A program made the position numbers and the translations under genes. 64,000 nucleotides of DNA from Luteolibacter rhizosphaerae (GTDB lineage Bacteria; Verrucomicrobiota; Verrucomicrobiia; Verrucomicrobiales; Akkermansiaceae): NCBI RefSeq assembly GCF_025950095.1, contig NZ_JAPDDR010000001.1, forward strand, positions 186,001-250,000, given 5' to 3'. The first letter of the stretch is position 1; every line of letters starts with the position of its first letter. Positions 56,070-64,000 of the stretch are shown here, piece by piece. Under the pieces are notes generated by a model. It worked only from the letters and a program-made list of their open reading frames with translations, had not been told where the DNA came from and ran no database searches.

Positions 56070-56336
56070 CCCGGGAGCGCGGAACTCCGGCTTTGCGGAG
56101 TGGTCCGACACGGATCTCCTCTCTCCTCGGACAACCTCCGGCCCGCATCTTCAATCCCCCCACCCGCGCCCAGCGCGGCAAACCGATAGATGATTGAAAG
56201 CTCCTTGATGGATGATTTCCCCGCCCCCCTCCTCCCGCGAGAGCGAAGCTCTTCCGGCACGGCGGGAGCAGCGGCGATCCTCAATGGGGTTTTTCGATCG
56301 CCACTGTCTAACAGCCGGAAGAACTCCGCTCCCGCG

Positions 56337-56996
56337 CTAGGCGGGCAGGGCTCCTTGAGCCAGCGCCTCGCGACTGGCTTTCACCGGCACGCGACGCTCT
56401 ACAAAAAGCAACATGGGGATGCAGAGAAGCAAGCAAACGCTGGCGCTGCCGGCGAGACCGAGCGCCATGCGGGTCTCATCCGGCACCCGCTGCGGGGTGG
56501 TCTCCGGCGGATCGACATACACCAAGGCGGGCGCTTGGCCGCTGGCCCCGGCCTCATAGGTGCTGCGCCAGGCATGCGCCACCGCGAGCACCATGCGGCG
56601 CGCTTCCTCGGCATCGCCGCTGCGGGCCTCCAGCTTCACCAGCTCCGGACCGGCCTGCGGGGTAACGGTGACGCTGGACCAGAGCGAGTAGGTGGCCATG
56701 GGGTCCCGGGTGCCCCGCTGCCCCGCGAGATTGCGCACGGCCTGCTCCATCACGGCGGGGGACTTCAGGCTCTCGCTGGCGACCGGACCCTCCCCGGCCC
56801 GCAGGAGCGCGGTGCTGCGGTAGGTGGCAGGCACCGCCCAAACGATTCCCGAGCCCAGACCCCAGAGGGCGAAGGGCAAGACCGTCAGAATGCTCAAAGC
56901 CACGATCCACCGCCGCGACCTCCAGCGGGCCGTGGCTGCGGAAAGTTTTTCCAGGACTGTGACAGGGGAGGGAACTCTCCGCTTGTTAGAAGCCAT
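56337..56996 (-). CDS. Wzz-like chain-length regulator-type membrane protein
   Basis: A 219-residue protein with two membrane helices near each end (about 34-53 and 178-199) and a periplasmic middle of about 120 residues. The layout (N-terminal helix, YRSTALLRAG start of the periplasmic region, EARSGDAEEARRMVLAVAHAW) matches Wzz/GumC N-terminal domains, but the protein is short and lacks the long coiled coil. No polysaccharide gene neighbours are in the window. Confidence 0.55.
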   Translation of the reverse strand: MASNKRRVPSPVTVLEKLSAATARWRSRRWIVALSILTVLPFALWGLGSGIVWAVPATYRSTALLRAGEGPVASESLKSPAVMEQAVRNLAGQRGTRDPMATYSLWSSVTVTPQAGPELVKLEARSGDAEEARRMVLAVAHAWRSTYEAGASGQAPALVYVDPPETTPQRVPDETRMALGLAGSASVCLLLCIPMLLFVERRVPVKASREALAQGALPA

Positions 56997-57083
56997 TTCA
57001 GCTTCTCAGACCAACAAGTCATCCGAGAGTTCAAAAATTTCCCCAAATTCAACCCGGCTTAAGCGAATATTTCAAAAAATGCC

Positions 57084-57296
57084 TTATTCCACCCGCTTCC
57101 AGCCGACCGGGTCCAAGCCCTTGTAGCTGGCGGCGAAGATCCAAGGCTTCTCGTCCGGCCCTTGTCTGGTGCGGTGGAATTCCACAAGCCGGATCCGCCC
57201 ATCCCAGTGAGGCACGGATTCGGGCAGCACCACCTCGCCAAGCTCGCAATCCTCGGGCCGCTCTTTGATCACATCGGGGAGTTTCGTCATCGTCAT
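57084..57296 (-). CDS. Small conserved protein of unknown function
   Basis: A 70-residue basic/acidic protein (MTMTKLPDVIKERPEDCELG...). It contains repeated Trp and Asp/Glu residues and no recognised domain. A longer start at 57308 is possible. It lies between the Wzz-like gene and the tRNA-Arg promoter region. Confidence 0.5.
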   Translation of the reverse strand: MTMTKLPDVIKERPEDCELGEVVLPESVPHWDGRIRLVEFHRTRQGPDEKPWIFAASYKGLDPVGWKRVE

Positions 57297-57477
57297 CGCA
57301 ACATGCAAAGGATCGCGGCCTGCGCAAGTCCCTCCGTGTCATGCCCTGCGTGGAATCGCGGGCGGGGTGCGGGATGAGGCGGGCATTTTTCCTTCGGATT
57401 TCACCACTGAATTCCTTGACACCCCCGGTGTAGTTCGGCTTTCTTCCCGCCCGCCAGCGCCGCAAGGCAAAGCGAAA

Positions 57478-57554
<77 letters not shown>

Positions 57555-57559
57555 CTTTC

Positions 57560-57591
57560 AAGGCCCTGCAATCAAAAGGTTGCAGGGCCTT
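57560..57591 (+). terminator. Rho-independent terminator after tRNA-Arg
   Basis: A twelve-base-pair perfect stem (57560-57571 with 57580-57591) is followed by TTCTTGTT. It lies directly after the tRNA and before the convergent cupin gene. Confidence 0.85.
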
Positions 57592-57610
57592 CTTGTTGGC
57601 AGTGGCTTGG

Positions 57611-58126
57611 CTAGCGCCAATGCTGCATAAGCGGGCCCTTCGCACCGTAGACGGGGTCGAGCTCGGGGAGGGGCAGCTTCTTGATGCGACCCCGGGCCGC
57701 ATCGTGGTTGGCCTCGCCGGGGCGGATGAGGTCCGGCTTTCCACCGCCGGGGTAAGCGCCCACGACTTGGAAGTCCTGTGAGGAGGCGATGCACTTGTGG
57801 CCGACTCCCGCGGGCAGCAAGATCACGTCGCCGATGTTCACCTGGAACTCGGAGCCTGCTTCGCCGCCGAGCATGAGGGTGGCGGAGCCCCGCGAAACTC
57901 CGAGGACCTCATGCGTGTTGGTATGGAAGTGCTGGTAGGAGTAGACGCCCCAGCGCCAGATGCCGGACCAGCCGTTCGCGATGAAGCGTTGCTCGAACCA
58001 CGCGGCGGGATCCCCGGCGTCGGCGGCCTCTGTGCGACGCATGAGGATCAAGGGGAGATCGGAGTTGTTGGGAGTCTTGCCGTCGTCGGCGAAGAAGCGC
58101 GTTTCGATCCGGGTGGAGGGAAGCAT
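57611..58126 (-). CDS. Cupin domain protein (YjlB-like)
   Basis: A 171-residue protein with a single cupin beta-barrel. The metal-binding motif 1 YQHFHTNTHEVLGVSRG and motif 2 GDVILLPAGVGH are clear. A C-terminal tail of 40 residues has a Gly/Pro/Asp-rich loop. A dioxygenase or epimerase role is possible, but no substrate is evident. It is convergent with the tRNA-Arg gene. Confidence 0.85.
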   Translation of the reverse strand: MLPSTRIETRFFADDGKTPNNSDLPLILMRRTEAADAGDPAAWFEQRFIANGWSGIWRWGVYSYQHFHTNTHEVLGVSRGSATLMLGGEAGSEFQVNIGDVILLPAGVGHKCIASSQDFQVVGAYPGGGKPDLIRPGEANHDAARGRIKKLPLPELDPVYGAKGPLMQHWR

Positions 58127-58151
58127 GAGGAGATCGGAGTGCTAGGGAGGC

Positions 58152-59090
58152 CTAGGGTGATTTGAATCGGCGCCTCCGCGAGGAGGGCATCATTTTCCGG
58201 TCCAAGGTCTCGGCGTGGTGCTGGGTGAACTCGGCACCGAAGAGGAGGATGGCGGAGGAATAGTAGAGCCAGATGAGGATGGCAATGAAGGCACCGGCGG
58301 AGCCGTAACTGGATTCGATGGCCTCACGGCCGATGTACCAGGCGAGGATCGACTTGCCGGTCGCGAAGAGACCGGAGGTGAAGATTGCTCCGACCCATAC
58401 GGCGCGCCATGGGATCCATGTGTCCGGAAGAATCTTGAAGATGGCCGCGAAGAGCAGGCCGATGAGGATGAAGGAACTGATCCCGCCGAAGGCGGCCCAG
58501 ACCGGTGCGGGAATGGAGGCGATCTCCCCGACGCGCTGACCGATGAACTGGAGGATCGCGGAGAAGATCATGGAGACCAGAAGGAGGAAGCCGGTGCCGA
58601 GAACCATCGAGAAGGAGAGGAAGCGCGCTTTGACCATGGCCCAGATGCTGGAGCCGCCCTTCTCCGGGATGTTCCAGATCGCGTTCAGTGATGCCTTCAG
58701 CTCGCCAAAGAATCCGGCGGCACCGAAGAGAAGGATGACGAGGCCGACGAGGGACATGAGCAGGCTTTTCCCGGGACGGTGGGCATGGGCGACCATGTCT
58801 TCCACCATGAGCGCGCCCGAGGCACCGAGATCGCGATGGAGTTCGGTGAAGATCATGCCTCGCACCGCTTCATCGCCGAAGACAGCGCCTGCGATGGAAA
58901 GTATGATCAGGAGCAGGGGTGCCAGAGAGAAGGCCGCGTAGTAGGCTAGGGCGGCGCTGAGCCGCATGCCGTTGTCTTGGATAAAGCCGCGCATGGAATC
59001 AGCGAGGAGCTTCCTGATCGGGATGGGAGGGTGACTCTTTTGCCTGCCAAGGGTTTCGTTCGCGCTTCTGGTGTTTGCCGTCGCCGCCAT
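58152..59090 (-). CDS. YihY/virulence factor BrkB family membrane protein
   Basis: A 312-residue protein with about six membrane helices in the YihY/BrkB pattern. The signature NGMRLSAALAYYAAFSLAPLL is at the start of the first helix pair, followed by GFFGELKASLNAIWNI and GAFIAILIWLYYSSAILLFGAEF. These proteins are integral inner membrane proteins of poorly known function. The ATG at 59090 is chosen over the open frame to 59222. It is divergent from the stress-like cluster at 59267-61085. Confidence 0.88.
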   Translation of the reverse strand: MAATANTRSANETLGRQKSHPPIPIRKLLADSMRGFIQDNGMRLSAALAYYAAFSLAPLLLIILSIAGAVFGDEAVRGMIFTELHRDLGASGALMVEDMVAHAHRPGKSLLMSLVGLVILLFGAAGFFGELKASLNAIWNIPEKGGSSIWAMVKARFLSFSMVLGTGFLLLVSMIFSAILQFIGQRVGEIASIPAPVWAAFGGISSFILIGLLFAAIFKILPDTWIPWRAVWVGAIFTSGLFATGKSILAWYIGREAIESSYGSAGAFIAILIWLYYSSAILLFGAEFTQHHAETLDRKMMPSSRRRRFKSP

Positions 59091-59266
59091 GGGAGATAGA
59101 TTCGCATGAAACAGGCCAAGGAGTTTCGAGGGACAGGAGAGTGGGGCCCCATGCAAAACGCGAGATGCAAGGAGCCGGGGCGGTGCAGATTGCCAAGGCG
59201 GTAGTGAAGAATGGTCGTCCAATCCGCTCGGATCGTGTCGGCATACTTCATGCGAAATGTCGAGGA

Positions 59267-59839
59267 ATGAGCGACAGTCACCAAGGAAACATCAGGCAGT
59301 ATGTGAACGACATGATCGGGCTGGAGGCGGATGTTGTCCATGCGATCAAGGGACAACTGGCGGATGAGAGAATTTCTAGCCGATCGGATCTCGCTCCCTT
59401 GTTGCGGGAGATTGCCGATGCGGGAGAGCGCCGCTTGGAGCGCTTGAAGGAACTTTCAAAGGCAGAGGGCGGAGCTTTGGGGTCGGCGATCAAGGAGGGG
59501 GTGACTACGGCCACAGGTGTGCTGGCAGGACTTTACGGACGGGTGCGCGAGCATCCTTTGTCACGGATGGTGAGGGATGACATCATCGCGCAATCGGCGG
59601 CCTCCACGAGCTACGGGATGCTGCTGACACTGGCGCTTGCGGCGGGGCATGCGGGATGCGAAGCGCTGGCGAAGGATGGATTGAGATCTACCTCTCCTGC
59701 AGTTACTCGTCTCACTGCGCTGATGCCGGACATCGTCGCTGAAGAGCTTGCCCAAGATGAACCATTGGCGAATCCGGCGGCGGCGCATGTGGCTCTTGCT
59801 GCGATTCGCGACTCTTGGAACCAATCACCTTCCGTATGA
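59267..59839 (+). CDS. Helical stress-like protein of unknown function
   Basis: A 190-residue soluble protein, helix-rich (NDMIGLEADVVHAIKGQ at the start, later RDDIIAQSAASTSYGMLLTLAL). The pattern of long helices is reminiscent of ferritin-like or DUF892-type proteins, but no metal ligands were seen. A ribosome-binding GAGG lies five bases before the ATG at 59267. Its stop overlaps the next start in ATGA (59836-59839). It leads a four-gene cluster that includes a glycine zipper and ExoD. Confidence 0.6.
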   Translation: MSDSHQGNIRQYVNDMIGLEADVVHAIKGQLADERISSRSDLAPLLREIADAGERRLERLKELSKAEGGALGSAIKEGVTTATGVLAGLYGRVREHPLSRMVRDDIIAQSAASTSYGMLLTLALAAGHAGCEALAKDGLRSTSPAVTRLTALMPDIVAEELAQDEPLANPAAAHVALAAIRDSWNQSPSV

Positions 59840-60102
59840 TGATACGCAGGCAGAACTCGAAATTCCTAGTGGCTGCGGCTCTCGGGCTGGCCCTGCCGGC
59901 ACTCGCGGACCGCGTGGTTCGCATGGCTGCCGGGAAAGGCTTCGCGGCGTTCACCGGTGAGCCGCCGCCGCGGAACCCTGCAACGATCGGGGTAAGCTGG
60001 GGGCAAGCGTTTGTATGGACTGCGGTTGCAGGCGCGCTGGGTGGCGTGGCGCGCATGGCGGCGCGGAAGGCGCTGAGCCGCAAACTGCCAACCGAACATT
60101 AA
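59836..60102 (+). CDS. DUF4235-like small membrane protein
   Basis: An 88-residue protein with two hydrophobic segments (about 8-26 and 55-75). The motif FTGEPPPRNP between them and the GGVARMAARKALSRK tail match the DUF4235 layout. Function is unknown; members occur next to phage-holin-like and stress genes. The ATG at 59836 overlaps the preceding stop; the next ATG (59839) is an alternative. Confidence 0.65.
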   Translation: MMIRRQNSKFLVAAALGLALPALADRVVRMAAGKGFAAFTGEPPPRNPATIGVSWGQAFVWTAVAGALGGVARMAARKALSRKLPTEH

Positions 60103-60115
60103 AGAATCTCGAATT

Positions 60116-60439
60116 ATGAATAAGGAAGAAGACCAATATACGGAGAAGACCGAGCATCCGCGCGCACAGGACCACGGCACGAGCCATGTGGTGCGCAAGC
60201 AAGGGATGGGCGGTGCCGTAGGAACCGCAGTGGGCACGGCCACGGGGGCGGCGGCGGGGGCTGCGGTCGGCGGCTTCGCCGGACCAGCGGGAATGGCCAT
60301 CGGGGCGCTCGTCGGCGCTGGCCTCGGAGCGGTGGGAGGTAAGGCGGTGGGCGATCCGGTCAACACGTCCTTGGAAACACCGGTGCCGGACGAACGGCCT
60401 AAGGAGCCCGAAGCGGAGAAGACGCGGCCTGGCGAGTGA
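60116..60439 (+). CDS. Glycine-zipper protein
   Basis: A 107-residue protein. Residues 30-75 form a Gly/Ala-rich zipper (GGAVGTAVGTATGAAAGAAV) with two membrane-like stretches. The C-terminus is acidic/Pro-rich. It shares the architecture, not the sequence, of the gene at 35357-35842. It lies 13 bases after the DUF4235-like gene and is followed by ExoD, so cotranscription is likely. Confidence 0.7.
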   Translation: MNKEEDQYTEKTEHPRAQDHGTSHVVRKQGMGGAVGTAVGTATGAAAGAAVGGFAGPAGMAIGALVGAGLGAVGGKAVGDPVNTSLETPVPDERPKEPEAEKTRPGE

Positions 60440-60476
60440 GCGCTTGCAGTTCTGTTAGCCCAAGCGAGGTTGCAAG

Positions 60477-61085
60477 GTGGGAAAAAGAGAAGACAAAGAG
60501 CAACCCAAGACCGTCAATGAACTGCTTGATCGCTTCGAGGAAGTAGCTGCAGACGGTGATGAGGTTTCGCTCGATGATCTGATGGATGCCATCGGGCGGC
60601 GATCCTTCGGGCCGCTGTTGATGCTGGCAGGTCTGGTGTTATCGGCACCGGGCATCAGCGACATTCCGAGTGTGCCGACGATGGCGGGGATCTTCATCCT
60701 GATCATCTCGGTGCAAATCCTTTTCGGCCGGGGGCAGTTCTGGCTGCCGGGCTGGCTGTTGAAGCGCTCGCTCAAGAGCGAGCGGGTGAAGAAAATCTCG
60801 TCCGGGAAGTGGGTGCGCCGGGTGGCGAAGTGGATCGATGGATTCGTGGTGGAGCGACTGCAAGTGATCGCGGGGCCGCAAGCGAACTACGTGGTGGCGA
60901 TCGTGTGCACGATCCTGGCGCTGATCGCACCGATCACCGAGTTCGTGCCACTGAGCGGGATCGGGGTGGGTGCGGCGATGCTGAGCTTCGGAATCTCCCT
61001 GATCGCGCGGGACGGGCTGATGGCTCTGATCGGATTCGGGATCTCCGCCGTGACCACAAGCTTGGCGGTGATGGGAATCCAGTGA
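60477..61085 (+). CDS. Exopolysaccharide synthesis ExoD-family membrane protein
   Basis: A 202-residue protein with about five membrane helices, matching the ExoD family (SFGPLLMLAGLVLSAPGISDIP; GPQANYVVAIVCTILALIAP). It starts from GTG (60477), with a GAGG ribosome-binding site. ExoD is linked to exopolysaccharide production and alkaline or osmotic tolerance in rhizobia. It is the last gene of the cluster and is followed by a terminator. No GT or export genes are beside it. Confidence 0.85.
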   Translation: MGKREDKEQPKTVNELLDRFEEVAADGDEVSLDDLMDAIGRRSFGPLLMLAGLVLSAPGISDIPSVPTMAGIFILIISVQILFGRGQFWLPGWLLKRSLKSERVKKISSGKWVRRVAKWIDGFVVERLQVIAGPQANYVVAIVCTILALIAPITEFVPLSGIGVGAAMLSFGISLIARDGLMALIGFGISAVTTSLAVMGIQ

Positions 61086-61098
61086 CGTGGGAAAACCA

Positions 61099-61130
61099 AA
61101 AAGCCGCCCCGGTTGCCCGGAGCGGCTTTT
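61099..61130. terminator. Rho-independent terminator between ExoD and the convergent phytase-like gene
   Basis: The arms AAAAGCCGC and GCGGCTTTT form a nine-base-pair stem with a further four-base inner pairing. The 3' arm ends in TTTT on the plus strand, and on the minus strand the mirror reads the same way, so it may serve both genes. Confidence 0.85.
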
Positions 61131-61144
61131 GATTCGTGTGATCC

Positions 61145-64000
61145 TTACGGTGCTTCTTCCACATTCACGCGGAAGAACTTCTTGCCCGTGTCGATCGTGA
61201 TCCGCCAAGCGTAGAAGACCGCATCATTGGTGATGCCCGCGTTCAGGCGACCATCGCCATAGCTGACCAGCGCGCCGGTGGCATCGACCATTTTCACGTC
61301 GGACGACTGGAAGTCGTTGTCATTCGCGACGAAGAGGAAGAAGTCGTTCGGCTGGGGTGTGGAAAGGTCCGGCGCCAAGGCCATTCCTTCCATCTTCTCG
61401 TTGATGGTATTCGAGTTCGCGGGGTTCGTGTTCGTGTTGAACCCGAACTTCGCGAGATCGGCGGGATTCAGGATGTTGATGATCTCCGCGGTGGCGGCGG
61501 CATTGATACCGGGGGCCAGCACGCCGGCCGGGCTGATCTGCGCGCCGACGCCATCCTGGAGGCCGAGGATGTTGGTTGCGGAAGCGAAGTCCACGAGCTG
61601 CACCGACTTGAAGACGATGGGATCGGTGGTGCCCCTGCCCATGCCGTTGCCGTCGCGTGGCAGCATGAGGAAGGCATTGTCGCCGATCGCGACGATCTCG
61701 GACTGAGCGGCGGTTCCATCGAGGGCGGAGCCGTTGCCGTTGAGATCGATCTGCGGGAGCTTCACGACATACTCGCCGATCAGCACCGGGTTCTCGCGAT
61801 TCGCGCCGGCGATGTCGTAGACGTAGAGGCGGGCGTGATTGCGGGTCTGCTGTTGGCTGCCGTTCGTATCCTGCACGGTGGCGCTCTGCAGCAGGGCGAA
61901 GAGGCGGTTGTCATCGGGCGTCACGGACATGCCTTCGAGGCCTTGGTTGTTGCGGCGACCGTTGGTCGGTGCGGCAACGGAATTAAAGTTCAGCGTGTCC
62001 GCCGAGCGATGCGGGCGAGCGCTCTCCGGAAGCTGGGTGAGTCCGGTGATCTGTTTCGCCGCATTGAAGCGGGCGATGTAGGTACCATATTCATCCGAGA
62101 CGAAGCCGGAGCCATCCGCGAAGAGATGAACGGCTTCCGCATCGAAGCTGAGAAGGCTTTCCTGCGCGCCGCCCGGGCCATTGGCCGCGATGACCATCCC
62201 GACCTGCTGGCCGAAGAGCGAGGAGACGCCGGTCGGGTTCAGGCCGGTGGTGAACTTCGGGGTGCTGCCATCGAGGTAGGTGAACTTCGTGCTGCTGGCG
62301 TAGCTCGCGGCGATCTGGGTCTGCGCGACCGGAGTGCTGCCGTAGTAAGGCGTGAAGGTGAAGTCCACCTGATGCAGGCGAGCAGCGTAGTTCGAGAAGA
62401 TGGATCCCGAGTTGTAGCCACGGTCCGGGAGCACCTGGAACTTGCCGCTGAACTGCGTGCCATTCCATGCCCAATCGGTCACGAAGAGGCCGGAGGCGGC
62501 TCCTTGGGTTTCACCGAAGCTGTCCACGTTCTCACCGCTGATCCGACCGGCGCCGACGAGGCCTTCGTTGATCACCCGCACGCCACCGAGCGAGGCACCG
62601 GAGGGCGTGCTGGTGTTCGGTGTCATGTAAGTCGCGGAGACGCCCGGTGCCGAGGGCCCGGTGCCGGGGAGCGAGTAAGTGACGCTCGTTTCGTCGCCAT
62701 CGACGATTTCTCCCGCGGTCACGTAGTCGACCGCGGAGATGGCATCGACCCAAGTCTGCAGGTCGCTGGAGACTTGGAGACCGCCATTGATGCCGCCAGT
62801 GTTGGTGAGGCGGGTGAAGGAGAGCTGCAGTCCGCCATTGATGCTCGTGAGATGCGGCAGGTTCGCGAGGTCGCCACCATTGTTCGGGCTCTGGTTGAAG
62901 AAGAACTCGATGCCATCGGTAATGCCGTCGCCATCGCTATCCGCATCGAAGCCGCGCGAAGCAAAGCCCTGCGAGCTCAGCCACAGCGCGAAGTCGAGCG
63001 GACCGCCACTGGTCCAGACACCGGGAGAGCCGATCTCGTTGGGATCGTTGGCTGCGAGGAAGGCACCGTTCACCCCGGGCACGCTCTTGAGCGTCACCGC
63101 GCCGACATTGACCGCGGCGGTGTTGTCGAAGCTCCCGAGGATCGGGCCGGAGGGCGATTGACCGAAGGACAGGTTCGCGACGCGCACCTGATCGGTGTTG
63201 TAGAGATTGACCGCATCACCTCCGGTGCTGAGCCCGATGCTGGAGCCGCTGTAGCTGCCGAGCTGAAGACCCGCCGGAGGATTCGAGCCAAACCATGTCG
63301 ATAGGAAGGTGGCGTGGGTTGTGGCGGGCGTGGCGGTTTCAAAGAAGATCACCGACTCTCCGGCTGCGATGTCGGTCACGCCGAAGAGCGGCAATGATCC
63401 GGCAAAGGTTTCGGAGCTGTCGTCCACGCGCCAGCCTTCGATGTTGATCGAGCGGCCACCAACGTTTGTGACTTCGAACCAATCGGCACCGACTGGAGTG
63501 CTGGTGCCGCTGCTCCACGGGGCGACCTCCGTGATGCGGAGCAGGCCCGGGGCGGAGTAACCGGGCGAACCGACTTCATTGGGAGAATTCACTGCGACTG
63601 CGGCCCCGTGCACGCCGGCCACGCTGAGGAGGGTCAGCGCCACATTGTTATCGGCCACGGTATTGTCGAAGCTGGCAAAGGTGCCGGTAGGCGAGGCTCC
63701 GAAGCTGACCTTGGCCTGCAGCAGGCCCGAGGCGTTGAAGAGGTTGACCTGGTCACCACCGCTGCCGAGGCCGATACCGGAGCCGGTGTAATTCCCGATC
63801 TGCAGGCCGGCCGGAGGATTCGAGCCGAACCAATTCGATATGAAGAGAGCGGACTTCGTGGGGAGATCGTTCGTCTCAAGGAAGATCACCGATTCACCGG
63901 GAGCGATGCTGGTGATGCCGCTGAGAGCGACGGCGCTACCGAAGGAGGCGGAGTCGTCATCGAACTTCCAGCCGGTAATGTCCACGGCTTCCGCGCTGAT
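61145..64000 (-). CDS. Secreted lamin-tail / esterase-like phytase protein (partial, right end missing)
   Basis: The frame is open from the right edge to 61145, giving at least 952 codons; the N-terminus is outside the window. Two lamin-tail (LTD) repeats are visible: EVVDITGWKFDDDS at the edge, and ADWFEVTNVGGRSINIEGWR about 175 residues on. A Ca-binding-like linker (DADSDGDGITDGIEFF) follows. The C-terminal half (GVRVINEGLVGAGRISGENV, QVLPDRGYNSG, NNQGLEGMSVTPDDNRLF, SDEYGTYIARF) resembles the esterase-like activity-of-phytase domain. It is likely secreted or surface-bound and calcium-dependent. It ends next to a bidirectional terminator. Confidence 0.75.
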   Translation of the reverse strand: MSAEAVDITGWKFDDDSASFGSAVALSGITSIAPGESVIFLETNDLPTKSALFISNWFGSNPPAGLQIGNYTGSGIGLGSGGDQVNLFNASGLLQAKVSFGASPTGTFASFDNTVADNNVALTLLSVAGVHGAAVAVNSPNEVGSPGYSAPGLLRITEVAPWSSGTSTPVGADWFEVTNVGGRSINIEGWRVDDSSETFAGSLPLFGVTDIAAGESVIFFETATPATTHATFLSTWFGSNPPAGLQLGSYSGSSIGLSTGGDAVNLYNTDQVRVANLSFGQSPSGPILGSFDNTAAVNVGAVTLKSVPGVNGAFLAANDPNEIGSPGVWTSGGPLDFALWLSSQGFASRGFDADSDGDGITDGIEFFFNQSPNNGGDLANLPHLTSINGGLQLSFTRLTNTGGINGGLQVSSDLQTWVDAISAVDYVTAGEIVDGDETSVTYSLPGTGPSAPGVSATYMTPNTSTPSGASLGGVRVINEGLVGAGRISGENVDSFGETQGAASGLFVTDWAWNGTQFSGKFQVLPDRGYNSGSIFSNYAARLHQVDFTFTPYYGSTPVAQTQIAASYASSTKFTYLDGSTPKFTTGLNPTGVSSLFGQQVGMVIAANGPGGAQESLLSFDAEAVHLFADGSGFVSDEYGTYIARFNAAKQITGLTQLPESARPHRSADTLNFNSVAAPTNGRRNNQGLEGMSVTPDDNRLFALLQSATVQDTNGSQQQTRNHARLYVYDIAGANRENPVLIGEYVVKLPQIDLNGNGSALDGTAAQSEIVAIGDNAFLMLPRDGNGMGRGTTDPIVFKSVQLVDFASATNILGLQDGVGAQISPAGVLAPGINAAATAEIINILNPADLAKFGFNTNTNPANSNTINEKMEGMALAPDLSTPQPNDFFLFVANDNDFQSSDVKMVDATGALVSYGDGRLNAGITNDAVFYAWRITIDTGKKFFRVNVEEAP

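Noticed and set aside
61835-63304. A 489-residue plus-strand open frame
   Set aside because: It is antisense to the lamin-tail/phytase-like gene and Arg/Gly/Glu-rich without recognisable domains.

Overview
The window looks like a high-GC chromosomal segment of a free-living Verrucomicrobiota bacterium, probably Luteolibacter or a close relative in the Verrucomicrobiales. That is an inference from gene content. It carries Planctomycetes/Verrucomicrobia-type DUF1549/DUF1553 and DUF1501 proteins, a DUF1080 secreted hydrolase, a bactofilin, lipid A synthesis (lpxB), and secreted tetratricopeptide/helical-repeat-like paralogs. No rRNA, CRISPR array, prophage or complete insertion sequence was seen.

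Layout. 1-5.5 kb (minus): two copies of an A-B gene cassette of exported helical proteins of unknown function. Each A stop overlaps its B start in ATGA, and the upstream copy is damaged in both genes. 5.7-9.3 kb: a class A penicillin-binding protein that has lost two of three transpeptidase motifs, divergent from a MidA-type methyltransferase. 9.5-16.7 kb: a sialic acid island. Four genes with ATGA overlaps (mutarotase, MFS transporter, N-acetylneuraminate lyase, N-acylglucosamine 2-epimerase) run divergently from an SGNH-alpha/beta-hydrolase fusion esterase, which converges on an exported sialidase. Together these could release, de-O-acetylate, import and convert sialic acid to GlcNAc. 16.8-22.9 kb: coaD, cstA, a LysE exporter, DUF1080, a small exported protein, FMN reductase, a SnoaL/glyoxalase pair. 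22.9-27.4 kb: a Tat-type DUF1501 protein with its cytochrome-c-like DUF1549/DUF1553 partner.

27.5-36.2 kb: exported proteins, an FAD oxidoreductase, an AsmA-like protein, tRNA-Ala(CGC), a LysM lipoprotein, lgt and argG (divergent around a long inverted repeat), and a glycine-zipper protein. 36.4-47.6 kb: tRNA-Leu(UAG), a lone helix-turn-helix protein, a methyltransferase gene with a premature amber codon, a protein with a degenerate nucleotidyltransferase signature, a serine hydrolase, a glutaredoxin, a RibD-like reductase, lpxB, a TPR anchor protein and a bactofilin. 47.8-54.8 kb: a type I restriction-modification locus (hsdR, unknown orf, hsdM, hsdS). hsdR and hsdS each carry a frameshift, and HsdS ends in an extra Panacea/SocA-like domain. 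54.8-64 kb: nadA, a Wzz-like protein, tRNA-Arg(ACG), a cupin, YihY/BrkB, a four-gene envelope/stress-like cluster (unknown, DUF4235-like, glycine zipper, ExoD), and the C-terminal part of a lamin-tail/esterase-phytase-like secreted protein.

Five genes in the window are interrupted by an in-frame stop or a frameshift. This may be real decay or residual assembly error; read coverage is needed to tell. All functional calls come from reading the translated sequences without database searches.
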